DNA from: Catellatospora sp. IY07-71
Lineage (GTDB): Bacteria; Actinomycetota; Actinomycetes; Mycobacteriales; Micromonosporaceae
Length of the DNA: 64,000 nucleotides
Direction of reading: 5' to 3'
NCBI RefSeq assembly: GCF_018326265.1
Contig: NZ_AP023360.1
Span: forward strand, 3,959,501 to 4,023,500
Below are positions 16,484 to 24,735 of this stretch, in pieces. A program made the position numbers and the translations under genes. The notes beneath the pieces were generated by a model that did not search any database, had not been told where the DNA came from, and worked only from the letters and a program-made list of their open reading frames with translations. How positions within the stretch are numbered: the first letter of the stretch is position 1; each line of letters starts with the position of its first letter.

Positions 16484-17254
16484 TCAGGTGAGGAGGTGGG
16501 CGGCGGCCGTGAGGGCGGCGGCGTGGTGGTGGAGGTCGGCGAGGATGTCGGCCTCGGTGGTGGGGCGCAGGCGGGCCAGCGGGATGGAGACGCTGATGGC
16601 GTCGACCGCCGGGCGGCGCAGCGGGACGGCCACGGCCAGGCACATGATGCCTTCGGTGTTCTCCTCGCGGTCCACGGCGTGGCCGTGTTCGCGGATCACG
16701 GCCAGTTCGGCGTGCAGGGCCTCCGGGGTGGTCACGGTGTGCGGGGTGAGGGCGGGCAGGGGCCAGTCGAGGAGGCGGTCGACGTCGGCGTCGGTGCGCT
16801 GGGCGAGCAGCGCCTTGCCCAGCGCGGTGGCGTGGGCGGGCAGGCGGCGGCCGATCGCGCTGAAGAGCCGCAGCGGGTGGGCCGACTCACGTTTCGCTAT
16901 GTAAACGACGTTCGGCCCGTCGAGGCGGCCCAGGTGGACCGTCTCGCCGAAGCGCTCGGCGAGCGCGTCGAGGGTGGCGTTGACCAGACCGAGCGCGTCG
17001 TCGCTGTCCAGGTACGCGGCGCCGACCTGCAGGGCGCGTACGCCGAGGCCGAAGCGGGTGCCGGTGGCGTCGGTCTCCACCCAGCCGCGCTGGCTCATGG
17101 TGCGCAGCAGGCCGTGCAGGCTGCTCTTGGGGATGTCCAGCTCGCGGGCCAGCTCGACCAGCCCACGCGGGCCCCCGGCGGCGAGCGCCTCCAGCAGCTC
17201 CAGGGTGCGGTCGGCGGACTTCACCGGTGGGCGGGCGGCCCCCTGCTGGTTCAT
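16484..17254 (-). CDS. IclR-family transcriptional regulator
   Basis: The 256-residue regulator has an N-terminal winged helix (about residues 10-65, with GLVELARELDIPKSSLHGLLRTM as the recognition region) and a C-terminal effector domain (about 75-250; GRLDGPNVVYIAKRES, HATALGKALLA and DREENTEGIMCLAVAV). IclR proteins of the KdgR subgroup bind sugar acids such as 2-keto-3-deoxygluconate. That fits its divergence from KDPG aldolase and KDG kinase genes. The ATG at 17254 follows GAAGGGA; its start region overlaps the -35 box of the aldolase promoter, so each gene's transcription should affect the other. It most likely represses the aldolase-kinase operon (inference). Confidence 0.88.
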   Translation of the reverse strand: MNQQGAARPPVKSADRTLELLEALAAGGPRGLVELARELDIPKSSLHGLLRTMSQRGWVETDATGTRFGLGVRALQVGAAYLDSDDALGLVNATLDALAERFGETVHLGRLDGPNVVYIAKRESAHPLRLFSAIGRRLPAHATALGKALLAQRTDADVDRLLDWPLPALTPHTVTTPEALHAELAVIREHGHAVDREENTEGIMCLAVAVPLRRPAVDAISVSIPLARLRPTTEADILADLHHHAAALTAAAHLLT

Positions 17255-17321
17255 TGCCAATCCCTTCGTCCACCACTAGGGTCACATACGTGACTGTAGT
17301 TCACCAACATGAACGTTCATC
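17254..17321 (+). promoter_or_regulatory. Promoter and candidate IclR operators of the KDPG aldolase-kinase operon
   Basis: A near-ideal promoter is visible: -35 TTGCCA (17254-17259), 17-bp spacer, -10 TAGGGT (17277-17282), then seven bases to the GTG at 17290. Two palindromes overlap the start: GTCAC-ATAC-GTGAC (17281-17294) and the perfect 12-mer ATGAACGTTCAT (17310-17321). Binding there would block RNA polymerase or initiation. The assignment to the adjacent IclR protein is inference. Confidence 0.7.
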
Positions 17322-17970
17322 TGACATCGCGGCGGTGCTGGCCGGTGACCGGCTGCTGCCGGTCGTCATCCTTCCTGATGCCGCCGCGGCCGAGCCGCTG
17401 GCCGCCGCCCTCACCGCGGGCGGCCTGCGCTCCATCGAGGTCACCCTGCGCACCCCCGCCGCGCTCGACGCGATCAAGCGGCTGGCCGCCTCGTCCGGGC
17501 TGCTGGTAGGGGCGGGCACGGTGGTCACCCCGGATCAGGCCGAGCGGGCCGTCGAGGCGGGCGCGCGTTACGTCGTGTGCCCCGGCTTCAGCGCCGCGGT
17601 GGTACGCCGCTGCCAGGAGTTGGACGTGCCGGTGTTCCCCGGCGTGGCCACCCCGACCGAGATCCAGATGGCGCTGGAGGCGGGCCTGACCGCGGTCAAG
17701 TTCTTCCCGGCCGAGCAGCTCGGCGGCGCCCCGATGGTCAAGGCGCTGTCCGCCCCGTTCCCCGGCATGCGCTTCGTGCCCACCGGCGGGGTCACCACCG
17801 CCAACCTGGGCGCATACCTGTCCGTCCCGGCCGTGCTCGCCGTCGGCGGCACCTGGATGGTCGCTGCCGACCTGCTCAAGGCCGGCGACTACGCCGAGAT
17901 CACCCGCCGCACCGCCGCCGCCGTGGCCGCCGCGCGGGAGCTGACCGCGGAGGCCAGCGATGCCCGTTGA
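17290..17970 (+). CDS. eda: KDPG/KHG aldolase
   Basis: The 226-residue class I aldolase cleaves 2-keto-3-deoxy-6-phosphogluconate to pyruvate and glyceraldehyde-3-phosphate in the Entner-Doudoroff pathway. Family marks are IEVTLRTPAAL (catalytic Glu region, near residue 50), VGAGTVVTPDQAE, FPGVATPTEIQMALEAG, the Schiff-base Lys in VKFFPAEQLGG (near 145) and FVPTGGVT. The GTG start is supported by the leaderless promoter just upstream. The stop overlaps the KDG kinase gene by 11 bp, so the two are co-transcribed. Upstream in-frame codons from 17227 overlap the divergent IclR gene and are rejected. Confidence 0.9.
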   Translation: MTVVHQHERSSDIAAVLAGDRLLPVVILPDAAAAEPLAAALTAGGLRSIEVTLRTPAALDAIKRLAASSGLLVGAGTVVTPDQAERAVEAGARYVVCPGFSAAVVRRCQELDVPVFPGVATPTEIQMALEAGLTAVKFFPAEQLGGAPMVKALSAPFPGMRFVPTGGVTTANLGAYLSVPAVLAVGGTWMVAADLLKAGDYAEITRRTAAAVAAARELTAEASDAR

Positions 17971-19057
17971 CGTCCGTCCGGCCGAGGAGTGCCGCTACGA
18001 CCTGGTGTCGCTCGGCGAGGTGATGCTGCGGCTGGACCCGGGCGAGGGCCGGGTGCGCACCGCGCGCTCGTTCCGCGCCTGGGAGGGCGGCGGCGAGTAC
18101 AACGTGGCCCGCGGCCTGCGCCGCTGCTTCGGCATGCGCACCGCACTGGTCAGCGCGTTCGCCGACAACGAGGTGGGCCGGCTGCTGGAGGACCTGATCC
18201 TGACCGGTGGCGTGGACACCTCGCTGATCCGCTGGGTGCCCTACGACGGCATCGGCCGCACCGTGCGCAACGGCCTCAACTTCACCGAGCGCGGCTTCGG
18301 CGTACGCGGCGCGGTCGGCGTCTCCGACCGGGGCCACACCGCCGCCGGGCAGCTGCGCCCCGAGGACGTGGACTGGGAGCACCTGTTCGGCACGCTGGGC
18401 GTGCGCTGGTTCCACACCGGCGGCATCTACGCGGCCCTGTCCGACGGCACGCCCGCCGTGATCGAGGCCGCGATGGCCGCCGCCCGCCGCCACGGCACGA
18501 TCATCTCGTACGACCTGAACTACCGCCCCAGCCTGTGGAAGGGCATCGGCGGCAAGGCGCGGGCGCAGGAGGTCAACCGCGCGCTGGCCCGCTACGTCGA
18601 CGTGATGATCGGCAACGAGGAGGACTTCACCGCCAGCCTCGGCTTCGAGGTGCCGGGGACGGCCGACGACCTGTCCGAGCTGGAAACCGAGAACTTCGAG
18701 AAGATGATCGGCCAGGTCGTGCAGGAGTACCCGAACTTCAAGGTGGTCGCCACGACGCTGCGCACCGTACGCAGCGCGACGGTCAACGACTGGGGCGCGG
18801 TCGCGTGGAGCCGGGACGGGTTCGCGCACGCCACGCACCGGCCGAATCTGGAGATCCTGGACCGGGTGGGCGGCGGCGACAGCTTCGCCAGCGGCCTCGT
18901 CTACGGCCTGCTCACCACCGGCGACCTGGCCCGCGCCGTCGAGTACGGCGCCGCGCACGGCGCGCTGGCGATGACCACCCCCGGCGACACCTCGATGGCG
19001 ACCCGCGCCGAGGTCGAGGCGCTGATGGGCGGCGGCTCCGCCCGCGTGCAGCGCTGA
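17960..19057 (+). CDS. kdgK: PfkB-family sugar kinase, probable 2-keto-3-deoxygluconate kinase
   Basis: The 365-residue ribokinase-family protein has the N-terminal GEVMLRLDPGEGR, the sugar-binding GGGEYNVARGLRR, the central YDLNYRPSLWK and the C-terminal anion hole/catalytic base RVGGGDSFASGL near residue 310. Coupled to KDPG aldolase it most likely phosphorylates KDG to KDPG; the substrate is inferred from context, since PfkB kinases are diverse. It begins inside the end of the aldolase gene (11-bp overlap), implying translational coupling. A long perfect hairpin follows the stop. Confidence 0.87.
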   Translation: MPVDVRPAEECRYDLVSLGEVMLRLDPGEGRVRTARSFRAWEGGGEYNVARGLRRCFGMRTALVSAFADNEVGRLLEDLILTGGVDTSLIRWVPYDGIGRTVRNGLNFTERGFGVRGAVGVSDRGHTAAGQLRPEDVDWEHLFGTLGVRWFHTGGIYAALSDGTPAVIEAAMAAARRHGTIISYDLNYRPSLWKGIGGKARAQEVNRALARYVDVMIGNEEDFTASLGFEVPGTADDLSELETENFEKMIGQVVQEYPNFKVVATTLRTVRSATVNDWGAVAWSRDGFAHATHRPNLEILDRVGGGDSFASGLVYGLLTTGDLARAVEYGAAHGALAMTTPGDTSMATRAEVEALMGGGSARVQR

Positions 19058-19067
19058 CCCCAGGACC

Positions 19068-19117
19068 GGCCGAGGCCCCGTTCATGCGACTCCAGCGGCA
19101 TGAACGGGGCCTCGGCC
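19068..19117. terminator. Perfect 20-bp-arm bidirectional terminator
   Basis: The arms at 19068-19087 and 19098-19117 pair over 20 bp without mismatch around a 10-nt loop (arm core GAGGCCCCGTTCATGC). It lies between the stops of the convergent kinase and 2H phosphoesterase genes, ideal for ending both transcripts. Confidence 0.88.
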
Positions 19118-19127
19118 ACGTGACGGA

Positions 19128-19649
19128 TCAGTTCGCGGGAAGCGGGTGGTAGAGGTCGCGGGCGTGGTCGGCGACGGCGGCGCCGGTGATGGTCGCCTCC
19201 AGGGGGAGCATGTCGAGGCAGAGGCGGATCGCGTCGGTCATCCGGACCAGCGGCACCCGCATCGACAGCGTGCAGTGCGGGACCCAGGCGCCGGGCTGGT
19301 AGAACGAGCCGGTCTCGATGCCCGCCGCGGTCAGCCGCTCGTGTACCGCGGCGTGATGGGACAGCAGCTCGGCCGTGGGCACCGGCCCCAGCCACAGCAC
19401 CCGGCCCAGGAACTGCCCGATGTGGTCGAACGTGAGCCGGATGGGCGGCGCGATCGGCATACCCTGCAGCGCCGCCGCCACGGCCGGTCCGTCGAGCACG
19501 TCCGCGCTGGTGATGGACAGGTGCGGCCGGTGCTTGCGGTGCGTCAGGTCACGCAGGGTCGGCACCCCCTCCGCCTCCAGCGCGTTCCACAGCGTACGCA
19601 GCCGCGCGGTGGCGACCGGGTCGAGATAGAGCTCCAGGGCCGCTGCCAT
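19128..19649 (-). CDS. 2H phosphoesterase superfamily protein (2'-5' RNA ligase-like)
   Basis: The 173-residue protein has the two tandem histidine motifs of the 2H superfamily: RPHLSIT near residue 43 and PHCTLSM near 127. Members hydrolyse or ligate 2',3'-cyclic or 2'-5' phosphodiester ends of RNA and ADP-ribose products. A neighbouring sirtuin gene 11 bp upstream on the same strand makes an NAD/ADP-ribose by-product substrate attractive, but this is inference. TAGGGT lies eight bases before the ATG and could give an additional leaderless transcript from inside the sirtuin gene. Confidence 0.83.
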   Translation of the reverse strand: MAAALELYLDPVATARLRTLWNALEAEGVPTLRDLTHRKHRPHLSITSADVLDGPAVAAALQGMPIAPPIRLTFDHIGQFLGRVLWLGPVPTAELLSHHAAVHERLTAAGIETGSFYQPGAWVPHCTLSMRVPLVRMTDAIRLCLDMLPLEATITGAAVADHARDLYHPLPAN

Positions 19650-19660
19650 GATCGGAGACC

Positions 19661-20431
19661 CTACCGCCGCCCCTCGCCGCCCGCGACGCTGTTTCCGTGG
19701 GCGGCGAGCAGCGCCCGGACCAGCTGCGGCACAGCCTCGCTGATGGGCGTGCGCACCACCTCGTCGGCGATGACGTCGTACGGCGTCGGCTCGGCGTTGA
19801 CGATGGTGATGTGGGCGCCCTCCGTCATCGCGATCGCGCACAGCGACGCGGCCGGCTGGACCGTGAGCGACGTGCCGATCGCCCAGAAGACCTGGCACGC
19901 CTTCGCGATCGCGCCCGCCTGGCTCAGCGTCTCGCCGTCCAGGTTCTCGCCGAACATGACCGTGCCCGCCTTGAGGATGCCGCCGCAGGACAGGCACGCC
20001 GGGTCCGGCTCACCCGCGGCGACCCGGTCCAGCGCGTCGCGCATCGTGCCGTGCTCGCCGCAGCCCGTGCACCGCACCGTGAACATGGTGCCGTGCAGCT
20101 CCAGCACCTTGCGCGGGGTCGAACCGGCCTTCTGGTGCAGGCCGTCGATGTTCTGCGTGATGATCCGCACGGGGAACCCGGCCCGCTCCAGTTCGGCCAG
20201 CGCCAGGTGCGCGGCGTTGGGCCGCGCGGTCCAGGCCGCGTTGTCGGCCCGCGCCAGCCAGGACCGCCGCCGCACCTCCGGGTCGGCCATGTAGTGCTCG
20301 TACGTGAACAGCTTCTCCGCGTCCGGGTCCCTGGTCCAGACACCCTGCGGACCTCGGAAGTCGGGAATGCCGGAGTCGGTCGAGATGCCCGCCCCGGTGA
20401 GGACGGCGATCATCGGCTTTCGATCGGTCAT
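19661..20431 (-). CDS. Sirtuin: NAD-dependent protein deacylase
   Basis: The 256-residue protein is a complete class III-like sirtuin: LTGAGISTDSGIPDFRG at the N-terminus, TQNIDGLHQKAG with the catalytic His near 115, two zinc-binding pairs CTGC and CLSC, and GTSLTVQPAASL plus IVNAEPT for NAD. It removes acyl groups from lysines using NAD, typically reversing acetylation of acyl-CoA synthetases and other enzymes. GATCAT stands six bases before the ATG, a possible leaderless -10. Downstream after 11 bp is the 2H phosphoesterase gene, and the ECF41 sigma gene lies upstream on the same strand 30 bp away. Confidence 0.92.
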   Translation of the reverse strand: MTDRKPMIAVLTGAGISTDSGIPDFRGPQGVWTRDPDAEKLFTYEHYMADPEVRRRSWLARADNAAWTARPNAAHLALAELERAGFPVRIITQNIDGLHQKAGSTPRKVLELHGTMFTVRCTGCGEHGTMRDALDRVAAGEPDPACLSCGGILKAGTVMFGENLDGETLSQAGAIAKACQVFWAIGTSLTVQPAASLCAIAMTEGAHITIVNAEPTPYDVIADEVVRTPISEAVPQLVRALLAAHGNSVAGGEGRR

Positions 20432-20461
20432 CCGTCCATGATCCCAGCGGCCGACAACCCG

Positions 20462-21358
20462 TTATCGGCTCGCGGTCCAGGGCCGGAGCTTGTCCGGGTT
20501 GCGCACCGCCCACACGTGCCGGACCAGCCCGTCCATCACCTCGAACGCGAACACCGCGACGACCGCGCCGTCCCGCAGCCCCACCAGCCCCGGCTGGCCG
20601 TTGACCGTACGCTCCACCAAGCTCAGCCCGGCCAGCCGCTCGACCATCCCGGCCGCGAACCGGGCGACCTCCGCGCGGCCCACGACCGGGCGCGGCACCG
20701 CGCTGACCAGGCCGCCGCCGTCGGCGACCACCGTCGCATCGGGATCGAGCAGCCCGAGCAGCGCCGCGATGTCCTTGGCCGCCCACGCCAGCCGGAAGTC
20801 CCGCACGACCTCGGTACGCCGGTCGCCGGCCGGGGGTGCGGTCCGTGCCGCGCCGACCCTGCGCCGAGCCGACACCGCGAGCTGACGGCAGGCCGCCGGG
20901 GTACGCCCCACGATGGCGCCGATCTCGGTGAACGGGTATCCGAACACGTCGTGCAGCACGAACGCGACCCGCTCGGCCGGCGTCATCGTGTCCAGCACGA
21001 CCAGGAACGCCATGCTCACCGACTCGTCGAGGGTGATCCGGTCGGCCGGATCGGCGCCGCCCCACTCGGCCGGTTCGGGCAGCGGCTCGGGCAGCCACTC
21101 GCCGACGTAGCGTTCCCGGCGGGCCCGCGCGGAGCCGAGCAGGTCGAGGCAGATCCGGGTGGCCACCGTCGTCAGCCAGGCGCCCGGCGACGCGATCTCG
21201 TCCTGCTGCGCCGGGGTCAGCGCATACCAGCGGGTGAAGGTCTCCTGCACCGCGTCCTCGGCGTCGGCCAGCGAGCCGAGCAGCCGGTACGTCAGGTTGA
21301 TCAGCTGCCGCCGCTCGTCCAGGACCGTACTCAGGCCCGGTTCGGCTGGGTGGTTCAC
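20462..21358 (-). CDS. ECF41-type sigma factor with SnoaL-like C-terminal domain
   Basis: The 298-residue protein has sigma region 2 (DAEDAVQETFTRWYAL, about 30-50), region 4 (EIGAIVGRTPAACRQLAVSA, about 145-165) and a C-terminal SnoaL/NTF2-like domain from about 185. ADGGGL and the final NPDKL match the conserved DGGGK and NPDKL motifs of the ECF41 group, where this tail controls activity instead of a separate anti-sigma factor. GAGAGGAAG precedes the GTG start. The usual ECF41 partner, a small oxidoreductase/decarboxylase gene, is absent; the divergent neighbour is a four-helix membrane protein with a plausible ECF41 promoter. Confidence 0.9.
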   Translation of the reverse strand: MNHPAEPGLSTVLDERRQLINLTYRLLGSLADAEDAVQETFTRWYALTPAQQDEIASPGAWLTTVATRICLDLLGSARARRERYVGEWLPEPLPEPAEWGGADPADRITLDESVSMAFLVVLDTMTPAERVAFVLHDVFGYPFTEIGAIVGRTPAACRQLAVSARRRVGAARTAPPAGDRRTEVVRDFRLAWAAKDIAALLGLLDPDATVVADGGGLVSAVPRPVVGRAEVARFAAGMVERLAGLSLVERTVNGQPGLVGLRDGAVVAVFAFEVMDGLVRHVWAVRNPDKLRPWTASR

Positions 21359-21399
21359 GGGTGCTTCCTCTCGCCTGGCTCCCGCAGACAGTACGCCGC

Positions 21400-21446
21400 G
21401 TCACATCCGGGCCCGCGCGCCTCACATCCCGCGCGGCTGCGTCGTC
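21400..21446 (+). promoter_or_regulatory. Candidate ECF41-type promoter
   Basis: GTCACATCC (21400-21408) and CTCACATCC (21421-21429) form a near-direct repeat, and CGTCGTC follows at 21440-21446. CTCACA to the second CGTC leaves 16 bp. As I recall it, ECF41 targets read TGTCACA-N16-CGTC, so this fits with one or two mismatches. It points at the membrane-protein gene at 21499, divergent from the sigma gene. Confidence 0.5.
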
Positions 21447-21498
21447 GGACGGGTGAGACCGATCCGGACGGGATCGGCGACCTCGGGGAGGCACCGAA

Positions 21499-21900
21499 AT
21501 GCGCAAGGCTTTCATCGGACTGGCGGCACTGTTGATGTTGGCTGTCGTCGCGGAGTTCTACTTCGCCGCGGCCGGGGCCGCCGAACCGGGCCTCTACCGG
21601 CCGCACCACGTGCTCGGGTACGTCATCTTCCTGCTGCCGCTGGTGATGGCGCTGGTCGCGGCGCTGGGCAGGCTGCCCCGGCGGCTCGTCGGCCTGGCGC
21701 TGCTCGTGGTCGGCCTGACCTCGCTGCAGGTGGTGATCGCGAAGGTCGCCCGCGCTCTCGGCGACGGCGGTGGCGGTCTGGTCTTCGGCCTGCACGCCGT
21801 CAGCGGCCTGGCCATCCCGCTCGTCGCCTGGCTGATCCTCCGCCAGGCCCGGGCCCTGCCCGCCACCACGGCCGAGCCCGCCACCGCAGTCGCCGACTGA
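21499..21900 (+). CDS. Four-helix membrane protein (DUF6220-like)
   Basis: The 133-residue protein has four hydrophobic helices (about 5-28, 38-58, 64-83, 95-112), two charged loops and a short polar tail. It resembles small DUF6220-type integral membrane proteins with no assigned function; HHVLGYVIFLLPLVMAL and FGLHAVSGLAIPL place histidines in helices 2 and 4, as in some haem-binding bundles (inference). GGGGAGG lies about eight bases before the ATG. Its promoter is probably read by the adjacent ECF41 sigma factor, making it the likely physiological target. The pseudogene follows on the other strand. Confidence 0.75.
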   Translation: MRKAFIGLAALLMLAVVAEFYFAAAGAAEPGLYRPHHVLGYVIFLLPLVMALVAALGRLPRRLVGLALLVVGLTSLQVVIAKVARALGDGGGGLVFGLHAVSGLAIPLVAWLILRQARALPATTAEPATAVAD

Positions 21901-21911
21901 CGATCAGCTGG

Positions 21912-22257
21912 TCAGGAGGCGGCCAGGGGTTTGACCCAGCGGGACCACTGCGGCTGGCGGTGGTAGCCGGCGGCGGACCAGGCGCCGTGGGCGAGCTCGT
22001 TCTCGTCGAGCACCATCGCCCCGGCCCGCCGCCCGCCGAACCCGACGAAGCGCTGCTCCGCCGCGTCCAGCAGCGCCCGGCCGATGCCCTGACGCCGCCG
22101 CCCCGGATGCACCGCGAACCGGTAAAGGTGACAGCGCCAGCAGCGCCGTCACGGCCTCGGCGCTGTCGTCGCGGTCGGTGTTCTCGGCGGCGAGCTTCCA
22201 GAACGCGAGCACCAGTGCGACATCGGCGGGCTGGGCGGTACGCAGCGTGACGGTCAT
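21912..22257 (-). pseudogene. GNAT acetyltransferase with internal deletion and frameshift
   Basis: From the ATG at 22257 the frame reads as a normal GNAT N-terminus (VTLRTAQPADVALVLAFWK ... AVTALLAL). From about 22110 a different frame gives the GNAT acetyl-CoA loop HPGRRRQGIGRALLDAAE and a normal C-terminal region ending at 21912. The join at about 22115-22125 lacks the 30-40 residues that should form the central strands, and the frames do not match. A GGCGCTG duplication lies at the join. The product cannot fold as an acetyltransferase, so I call it a pseudogene; a sequencing gap is possible but would have to remove about 100 bases. Confidence 0.72.
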
Positions 22258-22319
22258 ACCCCCGATGATCTCAACGTCCGCAGGCCCGCCACCCACGGGC
22301 CGGGCACTTCACGATGCGG

Positions 22320-22363
22320 CGTCACAACTTCTGGGTTGTACCTACAACCCAGAAGTTGTGACG
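22320..22363. repeat. Perfect 21-bp inverted repeat with 2-nt spacer
   Basis: The arm at 22320-22340 (containing CACAACTTCTGGGTTGTA) is exactly inverted at 22343-22363, leaving only CC between. This is too tight for a normal RNA hairpin loop and AT-richer than the surroundings. It is unlike families A-D. Part of it, CCCAGAAGTTG, recurs inside a gene at 35808-35818. Confidence 0.85.
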
Positions 22364-22413
22364 CGCGAATCGTGTTGCCGCAGCCGGACGGCGGGTGCGA
22401 GCATGGCCGCGCG

Positions 22414-22557
22414 ATGGGGGCGGGCGAAGGCGGGGCGCGGACGGCGGTCCGGGTGCGGGTGCATCCGGTCGGCGGGAGCCCGCACCGCGCCGGGACCAGG
22501 CGGGACACCACCTGGGAGTGCATGATCCTCGCGGTGGATCCGCGCCGTCAGCCCTGA
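22414..22557 (+). CDS. Possible 47-residue small ORF
   Basis: An ATG at 22414 opens 47 codons with strongly GC-rich third positions, ending 10 bp inside the 3-prime end of the convergent prolyl oligopeptidase gene. The product (start MGAGEGGARTAV, end VDPRRQP) has no recognised motif, membrane segment or signal. No Shine-Dalgarno is present. It may be noncoding spacer; the rest of 22258-22547 holds only the perfect palindrome. Confidence 0.22.
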   Translation: MGAGEGGARTAVRVRVHPVGGSPHRAGTRRDTTWECMILAVDPRRQP

Positions 22558-24635
22558 CCGGTGTACGCCCGCAGGAAGGCGAGCTCGTCGGCGTATAGGT
22601 CGAGGCTGCGGGAGACGGAGCGGTTGCCGTGGCCGACGTCGCCCTCGCGGCGCAGCAGCACCGGCCGGTCACCGGAGGTGGCGTGCTGGAGCGCGGCGGC
22701 CAGCTTGCGGGCGTGCAGCGGGTCCACCCGGCTGTCGCCGTCGAACACCGTGAACAGCACCGCCGGATAGGCCGTGCCCTCGCGCACGTGGTGGTACGGC
22801 GAGTAGGACAGCAGCCAGCCGAGCTGCTCCGGATCGGACGCCGTGCCGTACTCGCCGGACCAGGTGGTGCCGAGCCCGAACAGCTCGTAGCGGACCATGT
22901 CGAGCAGCGGTGCCGAGCACACCACCGCGGCGTACGCGGCAGGCCGCTGGGTCAGCGCCGCGCCGACCAGCAGGCCGCCGTTGGAACCGCCCATGATCGC
23001 GAGCTGCCCTGGGGTCGTGGTGCCCGAGGCGACGAGCCAGTCCGCCGCCGCGTGGAAGTCGTCGAAGACGTTCTGCTTACGGGCCAGCATGCCGTCGCGG
23101 TGCCACTGCTCGCCCTCCTCGCCGCCGCCGCGCAGGTTGGCCACGGCCCACACCCCGCCCGCCTCCGCCCACGCGATCGCCATCGCCGAGTACCACGGGG
23201 TCAGCGAGATGTTGAAGCCGCCGTACCCGTACAGCACGGTGGGCCGGGGACCGGCAGGCGCGCCGGCGCGGGATACGACGAACATGCGCACGTCCGTGCC
23301 GTCGGCCGAGGTGTAGGTGACCTGTTCGGTGACCAGGTCGCCGACCTCGGCCGCGCCGGGCGGGGCGGCCCACCGGGTGACCGTGCGGAACCGGGCGTCG
23401 AAGCGGTGCACCGTGCCCGGAGTGGTGTAGTCGCCGTACCCGAACCAGGCCTCGTGGCCGCCCTCCGGAAACGCGGTGAGCCCGTTGAGGCTGCCCACGC
23501 CGGGCAGTGCCACCTTGGCCACCTCCTCGCCGCCGGCCAGCTCGTGCACGGTCAGCTCGCTGAGCGCGTGCCGGGTCGTGGCGACCAGCAGCACGGGCGT
23601 CTCCAGCGCCGGGCCGTCGAGCACCACGTAGTCCTCCAGCACCGCGCCGGGATCCTCGGGGATCAGCTCCTGCCAGCTCTCGTACGCCAGGTCCGCCGGG
23701 TCGGCGACGCACAGCCGCCACCGGGGCGCGTCACGGTTGGTCTGCAGGTAGACGCGATCGCCGCGGAACTCGGCGTAGGTCAGCGCGTCGACGCCCCGCT
23801 GCACCGGGCGCAGCGCGGGGGTGTCCAGCGGGCTCGCCGAGAGGTCGGCCAGCCAGAGGTCGTTGCGCGGGTCGGTGCCCTGGGTCTCGCTGACGGTGAG
23901 CCAGCGGCCGTCGCGCGAGACCGACGGCCAGAAGTAGCGGCCGCGCGGCGAGTCGCCGCCCATGATCAGGACGTCGGTGTCCGGGTCGGTGCCGAGACGG
24001 TGCAGGTAGACGCGCCGGTGCAGCTTGTGATCGTCACCCGGGACGCTGCCGGGGGCGAGGAAGCGCGAGTAGTAGAAGGCGTGCCCGCCGGGCAGCCAGG
24101 CGATGCCGGTGTGCCGCATGCGGTCGATCGGGCCGTCCACCACCTCCCCGGTGGCCACGTCCATCACCCGGAGCAGCGGCTCCTCGGTCCCGCCCACCGA
24201 CAGGGCGTACGCCAGCAGCGTGCCCTCCCGGGACGGGTAGTGGAAGTCCAGCGTGGTGGCGCCGGTCGGGTCGACGGCGTTGGGATCGATCAGCACCCGC
24301 TCGGCACCGTCCGGCTCGACGAGCCAGAGCACGGCGTGGTCCTGCTGGGGGGCGCGGCGCAGGTAGAAGCCGCGCCCGCCGCGCCAGACCGGGGTGCCGA
24401 CCGCGCCGACCGCCATCAGCTGCGCCAGCCGGTCGCGCAGCGCGGCCCGGTCCGCCCAGCCCGCCCGGTGCTCCGCCAGCAGCGTGTCCTGCGCCCGCGA
24501 CCAGTCCTCGACCGCCGGGTCGGCGGCGTCCTCCAGCCACCGGTACGGGTCGGCGATCCGGTGCCCGTGCACCTCCTCCACGAGGTTCGACCGGGCGGCG
24601 GGCGGGTACGTGGAGGGGGCACGGTCCGTGGACAT
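22548..24635 (-). CDS. Prolyl oligopeptidase family (S9A) serine peptidase
   Basis: The 695-residue protein has the N-terminal beta-propeller of S9A peptidases (about 75-420; [20 protein letters not shown] opens the family) and a C-terminal alpha/beta-hydrolase domain. The nucleophile motif is [11 protein letters not shown] (Ser near 545), the acid lies in FDGDSRVDP and the His in GDVGHGN. It cleaves short peptides after proline; there is no signal peptide, so it acts in the cytoplasm. CATCCT lies seven bases before the ATG, a leaderless layout. It diverges from the glucose dehydrogenase gene over 100 bp. Confidence 0.92.
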   Translation of the reverse strand: MSTDRAPSTYPPAARSNLVEEVHGHRIADPYRWLEDAADPAVEDWSRAQDTLLAEHRAGWADRAALRDRLAQLMAVGAVGTPVWRGGRGFYLRRAPQQDHAVLWLVEPDGAERVLIDPNAVDPTGATTLDFHYPSREGTLLAYALSVGGTEEPLLRVMDVATGEVVDGPIDRMRHTGIAWLPGGHAFYYSRFLAPGSVPGDDHKLHRRVYLHRLGTDPDTDVLIMGGDSPRGRYFWPSVSRDGRWLTVSETQGTDPRNDLWLADLSASPLDTPALRPVQRGVDALTYAEFRGDRVYLQTNRDAPRWRLCVADPADLAYESWQELIPEDPGAVLEDYVVLDGPALETPVLLVATTRHALSELTVHELAGGEEVAKVALPGVGSLNGLTAFPEGGHEAWFGYGDYTTPGTVHRFDARFRTVTRWAAPPGAAEVGDLVTEQVTYTSADGTDVRMFVVSRAGAPAGPRPTVLYGYGGFNISLTPWYSAMAIAWAEAGGVWAVANLRGGGEEGEQWHRDGMLARKQNVFDDFHAAADWLVASGTTTPGQLAIMGGSNGGLLVGAALTQRPAAYAAVVCSAPLLDMVRYELFGLGTTWSGEYGTASDPEQLGWLLSYSPYHHVREGTAYPAVLFTVFDGDSRVDPLHARKLAAALQHATSGDRPVLLRREGDVGHGNRSVSRSLDLYADELAFLRAYTGQG

Positions 24636-24735
24636 GCCGTAAAGGATGCACTACGGAAGGTGCCGGTCGCACGTGCGAGTTACGGCTCTCCCGCTTTCCC
24701 GGCGGAGACGGGCCCACGGACCTAGGGTGACGGCT

